Of a DNA stretch of 64,000 nt, positions 21,537 through 30,754 are shown piece by piece (the stretch's first letter is position 1; each line of letters starts with the position of its first letter). A program made the translations under genes and the position numbers. The stretch lies in assembly GCA_013115145.1 (NCBI GenBank), contig JAAPAO010000052.1:1-64000 (forward strand). Direction: 5' to 3'. Origin of the DNA: Perkinsus chesapeaki. Taxonomy: Eukaryota; Perkinsozoa; Perkinsida; Perkinsidae. Below the pieces are notes generated by a model, which ran no database searches, had not been told where the DNA came from, and was given only the letters and a program-made list of their open reading frames with translations.

Positions 21537-22324
21537 TCAGTGCGGATGTATAACAACTCAGCTAACCCTATCGGAGCTCGACAACAGCTTTATTTTGACT
21601 GATGACAATCGTTTCAATGGCCTCTTTATCCCTCGCCGATGACGTGTATATTCCGGCCGAGGTCATTGTTACTGCAACAGCATCATCAATTGATTATTGC
21701 CCACGAGGTCCAAAGTTATTCTTTTTAAAGGCGAATTCGCCTAACGATTGTGCATGTTTCGTAAGACGATATAGACGAATGTCGCGTTAGTAAGTCGATA
21801 CTGTTGACGGGAGCAAAAGTAAGCTGAAAAGTGGAATAAGACGCTACCACCACACTGGAGCTACCCTATCCTTCCATACTAGCTCATCTACTGTAAGCCT
21901 AGGAATCCTAAGTACCGGAACAAAACACCTGAATCATGCAACGAACATGCAAGGCGAGAATAAGCGCAAGAGTACTTGGTAGCTCGCAGATTACTGTGCT
22001 TCAGTTTCCCTTAAACTCACTAGGTTCGTTTTTGCAGTTCGCTATCTGCCTTCGTTCCTGTCCGGACTCCAGAGATCTTGCTGGATATGGGCTGTTAGGC
22101 TTCCGTGCTATCTTACGGTAGTGAATTGGAACCAGAATGTACTGTAGTTTATAAGCATTTGAATCTAAAGTAACGCATATGCTTCTAGTTAACGGTGTTA
22201 CAAGTTACATAAGGTTGAACTTATTGACACCACTAGAGAGCTCAAGGGCAATATCGTGATGAAGCGGATGCGACACCTGAATGAGAATCATACACGATAA
22301 AAAGGGTTGAAGACTTCACTAGAA

Positions 22325-22344
22325 TCACTTGAAGTGATTCACTT
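22325..22344. repeat. 14-nt inverted triplet
   Basis: TCACTT g AAGTGA t TCACTT. Perfect; flanking bases extend the palindromes to 19 and 17 nt. Confidence 0.9.
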
Positions 22345-22845
22345 CAGCAATGCTAGCCTTGCATGCGCTGCTGAGTATCCATCAGCATCACACGTAGTGC
22401 GTACATGCTTGCAAGGAAAGCTAGTGGATTAGTAAGGGAAGGAAGATATCTGAGGTCATCACAAACTTTTCTGACAAACATGATCTAGAAGTATGAAGTG
22501 TTCCACATCTCACCGTATTAGGGGCATATCCTAGGATAGGACTTTTAACATACGATATCCTATACCAGGATAAAGCTTTCTCTAAGTTTACGGCCCGGTG
22601 GGTTACCGGCCCGGCGGTCACCGGCGGTGACGCTAGACTGTGACTATCGGGGTGGAGCGGGGCCAAGGTCGCGATCTTGACCGAGAAACGTCTCAGCTTG
22701 TCGTACATCGCTTAGGATTTAGACAAAACACGCAAACACGGGAAGTGGTAATAATTGTCTGATATTGGAGCTCAAAAATGCATCCCCATACCTCTGAGAA
22801 TTGGTATCTCAACTCGAACACCACCCGTGACTCAGGGCATCCGTG

Positions 22846-22865
22846 ACCGCCGGGCGGTCACCGCC
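22846..22865. repeat. 14-nt inverted triplet upstream of secreted-protein copy 1
   Basis: ACCGCC g GGCGGT c ACCGCC. Perfect. Between the shared words CGTGAC and GAGGGG copy 1 has 43 nt and the homologous stretch upstream of copy 2 has 29 nt, a difference of exactly 14. Confidence 0.9.
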
Positions 22866-22890
22866 CTCAGGTGACTCATTCTAGGTGATC

Positions 22891-22946
22891 GAGGGGATAA
22901 TTAGATTACTTCAGCTGCCCAACTCAGTTTAAACCCTTCTTTTTAA
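22891..22946 (+). promoter_or_regulatory. Conserved 5' block, copy 1
   Basis: 56 nt immediately before the start codon, nearly identical to 26427-26482 while sequence further upstream has diverged strongly. It contains AGCTGCCCAACTCAG and a pyrimidine tract. Likely promoter/5'UTR or trans-splice acceptor region; which one cannot be told. Confidence 0.55.
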
Positions 22947-24596
22947 ATGGGTCCTGAGATGGTTTTCTTTTTCCTAGTGTTGCAGACGTCAGTGGTCGAG
23001 ACTTCACGTATCCGCTTCATTGTTAATGTAACAACGTATCTTGATCTCGGTATTAAAGACCACAGGAAGGATGCAACGCCTTGTTGGTTGTCATCGGCCA
23101 GGAATACAGAAGGCCTCACTTTACCTGGAATGGACTATAAGACGATATCAATGATTCAGGAAGTGACTGTGGAAGACGGTGCTCGTTATACTGTCACTGC
23201 AATGCCAAACTATCCATATCAATACTTTATGACTACAGAGACTTCAAATCATACCCGCCTGGAGCAGCTCTTCGGAAATGAGGCAGTTTTGGTCTCCACC
23301 GGCGGCCCTGAAGCCGACGTGGTTAATATGAAAGCCGATTGGTCCAAGGAGGCCCTGCTCGGCGATGGCTGGGTGTATGACACCAATGTAACATTTGACA
23401 ACCGCAACCTCAAGCGTTGGACCAAAACTGTTGAGGAGTTCGACAACGAGTCAAGCTTTAATCATTCTGCTTTGTGTCATTCTGGTGTTGGTCCAAATCG
23501 TTGGTATCTCCTAACCGATGAGAATGACCATCCAGTTAGGTCTGATGCAATCAACACTTGTAAAGAGCAGCTCCACCAAACGGCGGAGTTTAGCAAGTTT
23601 GAGGTCGGTGTGTCACTTGCTAGCTCTGCCTTCACCACTAAAGAAGATATCTTCTATCGCTATGATATCTCCCCGGCAAGAAAATTACGAGACTCAGCAG
23701 AGAGGTTAGCACCGCCTGTCGGTCGACTGTATTTAAACAAAGCAGTGCCACACCCAACCTCTGAGACGCATCTTGGTTATGTTAAAGGCTGGGAAGGGTC
23801 TGATTGGTTATCCAATAAGCAACTGCGTGGGGAGAAGAAAGACAGAATCAACTATTTCACAGTTGAAGAGGGCACGGCATCATACAGTTACTTCTATGCC
23901 GACCACCAGAGGCAGCTGGTTGAACTGGTCAAATTTATGTTTCCAACTACTTGCCGAGATAAGCGGACGGGTTATTCCTTTTGCTTGTACATAGAGGTGA
24001 CTGATGTTATGAGAGGGATGCGTGACTTATCAGTCAACGCTGGCTTCAGCATTGTCGATGTCACAAAACCGAATATAGAGGTTACGCTGAGGCTCTTCTT
24101 CCAGGGAACTTTTGATTCGGAGAACCACTTGTTCGACGTCATTCTTGGTCTACAGGCTCAAGGATGTGCTATTGTGTGGCAGCTCGGTGAAGGTATCGCA
24201 CTCTATGCTGCTGTTTGTATAGATGGTCGAGCCAGAGTGGAACATCCCGAATCACCGAACCGTGTGATCGACGTCCGCATAGCTATGTCATTGACTTTTG
24301 GAGTTTCCATGCCAGTAATCGGGGACTTGGCCGACATCACGTTGCAAGGTGCTCTCACCGCCACCATAGACAAGAACATATCTGCAACTGCTTCCATCAT
24401 GTTAATCAAGTCTTTGCTGGTGGCGGGTGTCGGACTGGGAATAAGTGTGACTGGAATGACTAGTAACCTTGACATGAAGACCTGGGACTGGAGTATCGGA
24501 TTCGACCTACTGTGTTGGGTGAATGTTCTTTTCTGGAAGCATACTTGGAGTAAGACCTATAAAATATTTGACACTGGTCCGATCCACATGCGATGA
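22947..24596 (+). CDS. Secreted 549-aa protein, tandem copy 1 (family unknown)
   Basis: An uninterrupted 549-codon frame. The N-terminus (MGPEMVFFFLVLQTSVVE) looks like a signal peptide. The mature part has about eight Cys and several N-glycosylation sequons (NVT, NHT, NES, NHS, NIS), so it is probably secreted or surface-exposed. The C-terminal third alternates hydrophobic and small residues (LGLQAQGCAIVWQL, MSLTFGVSMPVIGDLADITL, LLVAGVGLGISVTG), suggesting a beta-rich fold; no second membrane anchor is clear. I do not recognise a family and think it is lineage-specific. It is about 97% identical to the copy at 26483-28132, with around 16 mostly conservative differences. Both copies are intact and intronless, unlike most neighbours. 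A host-interaction role is possible but unsupported by a motif. Confidence 0.8.
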   Translation: MGPEMVFFFLVLQTSVVETSRIRFIVNVTTYLDLGIKDHRKDATPCWLSSARNTEGLTLPGMDYKTISMIQEVTVEDGARYTVTAMPNYPYQYFMTTETSNHTRLEQLFGNEAVLVSTGGPEADVVNMKADWSKEALLGDGWVYDTNVTFDNRNLKRWTKTVEEFDNESSFNHSALCHSGVGPNRWYLLTDENDHPVRSDAINTCKEQLHQTAEFSKFEVGVSLASSAFTTKEDIFYRYDISPARKLRDSAERLAPPVGRLYLNKAVPHPTSETHLGYVKGWEGSDWLSNKQLRGEKKDRINYFTVEEGTASYSYFYADHQRQLVELVKFMFPTTCRDKRTGYSFCLYIEVTDVMRGMRDLSVNAGFSIVDVTKPNIEVTLRLFFQGTFDSENHLFDVILGLQAQGCAIVWQLGEGIALYAAVCIDGRARVEHPESPNRVIDVRIAMSLTFGVSMPVIGDLADITLQGALTATIDKNISATASIMLIKSLLVAGVGLGISVTGMTSNLDMKTWDWSIGFDLLCWVNVLFWKHTWSKTYKIFDTGPIHMR

Positions 24597-24700
24597 AGAT
24601 ACTCGGTACTGAGCCGCAGCACAACATTTAGTATGAATGTACCTGGGGTAGCGGTTCCCACTTGCCACTTATCTTCCATTTTTGCCCTTCTTGGTTCCCT

Positions 24701-24738
24701 ATCTATCACACAGATGTTAGTGTGTTTCTGGCATAGAT
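24701..24738 (+). promoter_or_regulatory. 3' stem with covariation, copy 1
   Basis: About 105 nt after the stop, ATCTAT-CACAC pairs with GTGTG and ATAGAT. The equivalent in copy 2 keeps pairing through a paired change (ATCTAC with GTAGAT). It may be a 3'UTR or RNA 3'-end element. Confidence 0.45.
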
Positions 24739-26426
24739 GCATTGGCAATGAATCAAGATTTTGAACAGAGTACTACTATAATAGTTGCAGTATGACTATT
24801 CATCTATCGTAGACTCTGTAGGTCATGTCTTTACACCCGTTTACGGAGCTTTAAACTCTTCCCATTTAGTCCTGGATATTCTCAATTTATTCGAATCTCT
24901 TAAGTTCATAGTCAATGAGAGTTTGGGCCTGGGCCGGTATGCGGATCGTGATCCACGCGTGATCCTGAGAAAAAGATCATGCAAAAAGATTGACGCAATG
25001 ATTTTCTGGCGTGAACCTCATCTTTTAGCTCAGATCAATTAATTTGGGATCATGCATCGGGATCACAGATCATTCGGTTTGCAAAAGTGCTGTGAGGCTT
25101 TGGGAAGAATACACTTAACATCGGCACTGAGACGAGTATGTAGTTCATAGTCGTGGGGCCCCTACCCAAAGACCCTCCGCGGTTGTACCTGTAGTTCTGC
25201 TTCCGTGTAATGACTCGTGTTATTGGTCGTGATACTCAGGTCCGGATGGCATGATTGGCAAGCGGTAGAGGCTTGCTACAATTTCGTACCTCAACTTCGT
25301 TGTGCTTCGGCCCAGCTCCTATGGTCAGACCTGCGTATTCAACACGGATAGCAACTGTAATAATGACCAGAACAGGTCATTTTTGACTGGGCGAGAAGAG
25401 TATTGGCTGGACTGCTCTGCCCAAGAGAAAGCTGTTTCATGTGATATAACACTACTGTGGGTTCTAGATGTTGATAGCTCACCAGTGATAAGGCACCAAT
25501 AGTTAAGTCCCGCACATACGGTATATGACTCTGGTATATGATATACCCGAGTCATATGCCTCATTTGGTATACCTCATCTGTCCATACCAGAAGGGCATT
25601 TTCGACATAGATCTACCGTTCTCGGTGAGAAGTTCGAGCGTCTATGGTCTTCCGACTATATTTCAGTAGGGGCTTGTAACAAGCCGCTTGTTTCGGCATG
25701 CAAAGTGCACAACGTCATGAGGCTCTATGATTCACGGCATGGATGAGGTCTTGGGGGGCCTCGACAGCCACAAGATAATGAATCCAGAATCACAACGAAG
25801 AGCTTAAGCTTCGCTTAATCGGGAGATCGATTAATCGAATGCTCAATCAGCAGAGCTGAGGGTTATTCCGCTGTCCAGTCCTCATCCGCGTTCTCGAAGA
25901 CCGGAGCCGATTCCGTAAATGGGATTCTAGGATCAATTTCGGGCTTGAAAGTTTAGCACGGGCGCGGGGCTCGAATCGAACGGTCTACATTGTTCGTTAC
26001 CGCCGGAATGTGACTGTTGAGATGGAGCAACCTGGCTAGGCCAAGGTCGCAAGCTTGACCGGAAAAGATCCCGGGTAGTCGTAAGCTGCTTATATTTTGG
26101 GGTGGAGAAAGTAGGTGTAACGCATCGACTTGGCTATTAGGGTGCTTGAGCCAAGCACTCCCCCTCTAAGATCTCTAGCGAAGACAGATTCTCACCGTCC
26201 TCAGTTTACAGCTAAATTCGGGCTGCAGCCCGCCACGTTGTTGGATCTGTGACCTCCGCAGGGTTTGTAGCCGAAACACGCGAATAGTGTAAGCGGGGGA
26301 AGAGCCGTATGGTGTTGTAAGTCGGGTAACGCATACCTAGATCCCTCAGAATTGTTATCTGTACTCAATCGCCTACGTGCCAAGGAGCATGCGTGACTGT
26401 CTCCGGATATGTCCTTCGAGGCGAGC
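24739..26426. other. Intergenic between the secreted-protein copies
   Basis: No gene recognised. A frame at about 25302-25502 (FLTGREEYWLDCSAQEKAVS) has coding-like composition but no family and no exon partners. It contains the 41-nt palindrome at 25520-25560. Confidence 0.4.
25520..25560. repeat. 41-nt palindrome, 1-nt centre
   Basis: GGTATATGACTC, T, GGTATAT, a single G, ATATACC, C, GAGTCATATGCC. Pairing holds at all but two positions. Confidence 0.85.
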
Positions 26427-26482
26427 GAGGGGATAATTGGATTACTACAGCTGCCCAACTCAGTTTAAACCCTTCTTTTTAG
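26427..26482 (+). promoter_or_regulatory. Conserved 5' block, copy 2
   Basis: Counterpart of 22891-22946: same length and only a few substitutions, directly before the start codon. The conserved part ends abruptly upstream. Confidence 0.55.
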
Positions 26483-28132
26483 ATGGGTTCTGAAATGATT
26501 TTCTTTTTCCTAGTGTTGCAGACGTCAGTGGTCGAGAGTTCACGTATTCGCTTCATTGTTAATGTAACAACGTATCTTGATCTCGGTATTAAAGACCACA
26601 GGAAGGATGCAACGCCTTGTTGGTTGTCATCGGCCAGGAATACAGAAGGCCTCACTTTACCTGGAATGGACTATAAGACGATATCAATGATTCAGGAAGT
26701 GACTGTGGAAGACGGTGCTCGTTATACTGTCACTGCAATGCCAAACTATCCATATCAATACTTTATGACTACAGAGACTTCAAATCATACCCGCCTGGAG
26801 CAGCTCTTCGGAAACGAGGCAATTTTAGTCTCCACCGGCGGCCCTGAAGCCGACGTGGTTAATATGAAAGCCGATTGGTCCAAGGAGGCCCTGCTCGGTG
26901 ATGGCTGGGTGTATGAGACCAATGTAACATTTGACAACCGCAACCTCAAGCGTTGGACCAAAACTGTTGAGGAGTTCGACAACGAGTCAGGCTTTAATCA
27001 TTCTGCTTTATGTCATTCTGGTGTTGGTCCAAATCGTTGGTATCTCCTAACCGATGAGAATGACCATCCAGTTAGGTCTGATGCAATCAACACTTGTAAA
27101 GAGCAGCTCCACCAAACGGCGGAGTTTAGCAAGTTTGAGGTCGGCGTGTCACTTGCTAGCTCTGCCTTCACCACTAAAGAAGATATCTTCTATCGCTATG
27201 ATATCTCCCCGGCAAGAAAATTACGAGACTCAGCAGAGAGGTTAGCACCGCCTGTCGGTCGACTGTATTTAAACAAAGCAGTGCCACACCCAACCTCTGA
27301 GACGCATCTTGGTTATGTTAAAGGCTGGGAAGGGTCTGATTGGTTATCCAATAGGCAACTGCGTGGGGAGAAGAAAGACAGGATCAACTATTTCACAGTT
27401 GAAGAGGGCACGGCATCCTACAGTTACTTCTATGCCGACCACCAGAGGCAACTGGTTGAACTGGTCAAATTTATGTTTCCAACTACTTGCCGAGATAAGC
27501 CGACGGGTTATTCCTTTTGCTTGTACATAGAGGTGACTGATGTTATACGAGGAATGCGTGACTTATCAGTGAACGCTGGCTTCAGCATTGTCGATGTCGC
27601 AAAACCGAATATAGAGGTTACGCTGAGGCTCTTCTTCCAGGGAGCTTTCGACTCGGAGAACCACTTGTTCGACCTCGTTCTTGGTCTACAGGCTCAAGGA
27701 TGTGCTATTGTGTGGCAGCTCGGTGAAGGTATCGCACTCTATGCTGCTGTTTGTATAGATGGTCGGGCCAGAGTGGAACATCCCGAATCACCGAACCGTG
27801 TGATCGACGTCCGCATAGCTATGTCATTGACTGTTGGAGTTTCCATGCCAGTAATCGGGGACTTGGCCGACATCACGTTGCAAGGTGCTCTCACCGCCAC
27901 CATAGACAAGAACATATCTGCAACTGCTTCCGTCATGTTAATCAAGTCTTTGCTGGTGGCGGGTGTCGGACTGGGAATAAGTGTGACTGGAATGACTAGT
28001 AACCTTGACATGAAGACCTGGGACTGGAGTATGGGATTCGACCTACTGTGTTGGGTGAATGTTCTTTTCTGGAAGCATACTTGGAGTAAGACCTATAAAA
28101 TATTCGACACTGGTCCGATCCACATGCGATGA
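26483..28132 (+). CDS. Secreted 549-aa protein, tandem copy 2 (family unknown)
   Basis: Second copy of the 22947-24596 gene, 3536 bp downstream in the same orientation, also 549 codons with no intron or frameshift. Differences include P3S and V6I in the signal peptide, D to E after GDGWVY, R to P after TTCRDK, and V/I swaps in the C-terminal part. Coding identity (about 97%) is far higher than in the intergenic DNA, where only blocks next to the gene can be aligned. That suggests purifying selection or gene conversion over the gene body. The function is unknown. Being paired and intact, it is probably expressed as a small gene family. Confidence 0.8.
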   Translation: MGSEMIFFFLVLQTSVVESSRIRFIVNVTTYLDLGIKDHRKDATPCWLSSARNTEGLTLPGMDYKTISMIQEVTVEDGARYTVTAMPNYPYQYFMTTETSNHTRLEQLFGNEAILVSTGGPEADVVNMKADWSKEALLGDGWVYETNVTFDNRNLKRWTKTVEEFDNESGFNHSALCHSGVGPNRWYLLTDENDHPVRSDAINTCKEQLHQTAEFSKFEVGVSLASSAFTTKEDIFYRYDISPARKLRDSAERLAPPVGRLYLNKAVPHPTSETHLGYVKGWEGSDWLSNRQLRGEKKDRINYFTVEEGTASYSYFYADHQRQLVELVKFMFPTTCRDKPTGYSFCLYIEVTDVIRGMRDLSVNAGFSIVDVAKPNIEVTLRLFFQGAFDSENHLFDLVLGLQAQGCAIVWQLGEGIALYAAVCIDGRARVEHPESPNRVIDVRIAMSLTVGVSMPVIGDLADITLQGALTATIDKNISATASVMLIKSLLVAGVGLGISVTGMTSNLDMKTWDWSMGFDLLCWVNVLFWKHTWSKTYKIFDTGPIHMR

Positions 28133-28235
28133 AGATACTCGGTACTGAGCCGCAGCACAACATTTAGTAGACGATATCTCGGGTAGAGGTTTCCGCCTCA
28201 CACGAATTGTCCCTTTGTACCCTTCTTGACTCCCT

Positions 28236-28273
28236 ATCTACCACACAAGTGTCAGTGTGTTTCTGACGTAGAT
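28236..28273 (+). promoter_or_regulatory. 3' stem with covariation, copy 2
   Basis: ATCTAC-CACAC pairs with GTGTG and GTAGAT. Compared with copy 1 the last outer pair changes from T-A to C-G, preserving the stem, while the loop differs. Confidence 0.45.
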
Positions 28274-29288
28274 GTATGGTTCTTTACATAATACTACTAT
28301 AAATGTAGCCGTATGACTACTTACCGTAGATTGTTCATGTTGTTCGCATCTACAGACATCAGTATACGAAGTTTCGCCCTGTTCCCATCTGTTGGTTGTT
28401 TATCCAACGTCCAATGTATCCAAAGCCCTCGAGTTAATGTGAGTTCTGAGGGCTTGGGCCTGCTAGGCATAACAATCACGCTCTTTCATCCTGTCTTAGA
28501 AATCCGTCCGAAGACGGGGGTGTTGGATTAACTCGAGATTCGATGGACGAACCTTTGGCTTGTGCCTCCGTAGCGAAGCTTCCTACTTGATTTGCTTTAT
28601 CTTGAAGATTAGCATCAGGCATTGTTCGAGTATTCTCGGGTTCCTCGACAAGTGCAGAGTGTGCTTGCTCACACACGCGCCAACGGGTGTAGCCACTCCG
28701 TGCAGTTTGCACGACACCTCCTGTCCCTTCGACTATGATGTGTATGTACCATTGGCTGTCCGCAACCTAAAGCGGTTGTTTTTTTCTGTTTGGCATGTGG
28801 GGGAGGTCGAGTGCGAGTGTGTTTTGCTCCATGAACCCTTTAACTGTCGCGTGCAGGAGTGATAGCGGATAAGTCATGCTCACATGGGAAAAATAAAGTT
28901 CGGTTCTTTTGCTTTTCATCTCATTAGACTCGATACCTTTGACAGCACACATCTCCTTGTAAGACTTCTGATCGTAAAGTAATACTGAATCTTATGTTGT
29001 GTCAATATTAGTTTGATACCTCTGCTGTGGTGTATATCGCGAGCATGTCGACACCAAACTCAACGGCATTTCTTGTTTTTCTCCGTAATTGGGCATAGGT
29101 GTACTGGTAATTTTATCAAGTCAGTCTTTACTTGGGGACGCCATAAGATATTGTTCATGTGGTTTGACACTACAGAACCCAGAATTGCATCATCGGACTG
29201 AGACCCGTGATCAAATGGCACGTATACATATCAAAAGGAATAAACGACTAGGAAGTACTATTCTTTCTTCTCGCCACTGGGTACTAGT
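28274..29288. other. Intergenic, nothing recognised
   Basis: Several short hairpins (for example CGTGCA gtt TGCACG near 28700) but no gene or RNA that I can support. Confidence 0.4.
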
Positions 29289-30568
29289 TCACTCGTACGC
29301 ATTTGATACGTACCTGATATAAAAGGTGTTTGAAGAGGGAGGGAGGCCGAAGGAATCACCATGAAGATAGTCAAGAATACCAAGCACCCCATAGTTGCAC
29401 GTAAACCGCTCATGATGAAGATCATGCATTTCTGCGTTCATAACCTGACATGCAATTATCCAAACCCGAGCAAGTTGGTACCGAAGTGAAGCTGTAGCCT
29501 GAGTGTGATACCAACGTATTCACGTATGCAAGGCACTGCCACAACATGAAGGTGAGTATCTGTTGCAAAGTCGGGAATGAACAAAAAGAGATGGTTTCCT
29601 GTTTACATGGGACTGCATCATAATGGGCCCGGCGAGTATCGGTGTTATATTAACTAGTAGGTGTTCAACTGGATGAGCGTAAATAGCTTGAAAAGGGACA
29701 GGGGCGGTGAACCTGCTTAAGTAGTATGAAGTTGGTATTGTGTTGGATTATTTAATTGCCTATGATGCATCTTATGTATGGCCTTATAAGCCGCCTTCCA
29801 TTCATGAAACAGCCTATGTAAGTAGTAGAACAGTATCTCTTCTATTATCATAAACACAACGAAGTCTCGACATACTGTCTGGTACTCTGGTAATTTCCCC
29901 CTTATAAAACCTAAAAATGAAAAACACCATCAGTCCATCAAAAGCACACATGTTGATAGTAGCCTACTATCATCGGTTAAGTACATTAAAGTGGCGTATC
30001 TGAATAACACGGGCTGAAGAGAATAGTCAGTAATGGTGGTAGTGATGCTACGCAAATATATTTCCATAAAGCCACGCCATGATGACAACCGACATTCCGG
30101 CGAATATGGAAGGATGTCCTTTTTTAGGCTGCAACTTCCCTTGCTTCCAATGAAGAATCTAAACACCAGCAAGTAGTTAGCTCACTGGTAGTAGCGCTAG
30201 CAGTCTGATTGATTACTGTAGGTATCGATAACAGGAATCCTGTACCGAAGAACATGATATGGCTCCAAGGGCCCAGCAGAACCATGATTATAGTTGCTTT
30301 AGTCCACATGTCGTTATCCATAAACGTTTTAGTATACCATGGATAAATGTTTCTAAAACGAGTTAGATACCAATTATATCGAACTGGGGCGCCGCCGCCG
30401 CCTCACCTCTCGGCAATGTGGACAACTAGCTTTAGCGAGAATAAGAATATCGCTACATGTGATAGGTTATACCCAACCTTAGTTCGTATCTAATCGACTG
30501 GTTAAATGGGGATATATAGGACAAGTTACTAATGCTGGAGATGTATGTGTAGTGACCACGGTAGACAT
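29289..30568 (-). CDS. Fatty acid hydroxylase / sterol desaturase family, copy A
   Basis: A multi-exon minus-strand gene. Exon 1 is MSTVVTTHTSPAL (start 30568). Then come IRTKVGYNLSHVAIFLFSLK, the TM exon TIIMVLLGPWSHIMFFGTGF, and HPSIFAGMSVVIMAWLYGNI. The di-iron histidine boxes follow: HRLFH and HKMHH within FYYLHRLFHEWKAAYKAIHK and MHHR, YAHPVEHLLVNI, and [16 protein letters not shown] ending DYLHG, with a stop at 29289. These are the three boxes of the fatty acid hydroxylase superfamily (C-5 sterol desaturase, C-4 sterol methyl oxidase and relatives), ER membrane enzymes that use O2 and two irons. The substrate, sterol or fatty acid, cannot be assigned. A paralogue with the same exon plan lies just upstream. 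Confidence 0.8.
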
Positions 30569-30754
30569 GATCAAATACTATTAATACTATATTGCATCAC
30601 CCTTTGCATATGCACATATGGAAGTAACACAACTGAGCAGATGGACGTAACAGAATCAAGAAATGGCCGCTTCTATTTAGACTCGTTCTCATCATGTCTC
30701 AGACAAGTACCGTCTGCTGCTGCTGCTATAGATGATCCATCATCAAGCTTTATA

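Larger units (their letters stand above)
21537..22890. other. Intergenic, palindrome-rich
   Basis: No gene recognised. It contains triplets at 22325-22344 and 22846-22865 and a GC-rich block (22590-22640) with overlapping short palindromes such as GTCACCG g CGGTGAC (22617-22631). Confidence 0.55.

Noticed and set aside
25248-25300. tRNA-like sequence (GGCAAGCGGTAGAGGCTTGC region)
   Set aside because: Only one good stem; no T-arm GTTCRA motif and no acceptor stem could be paired.
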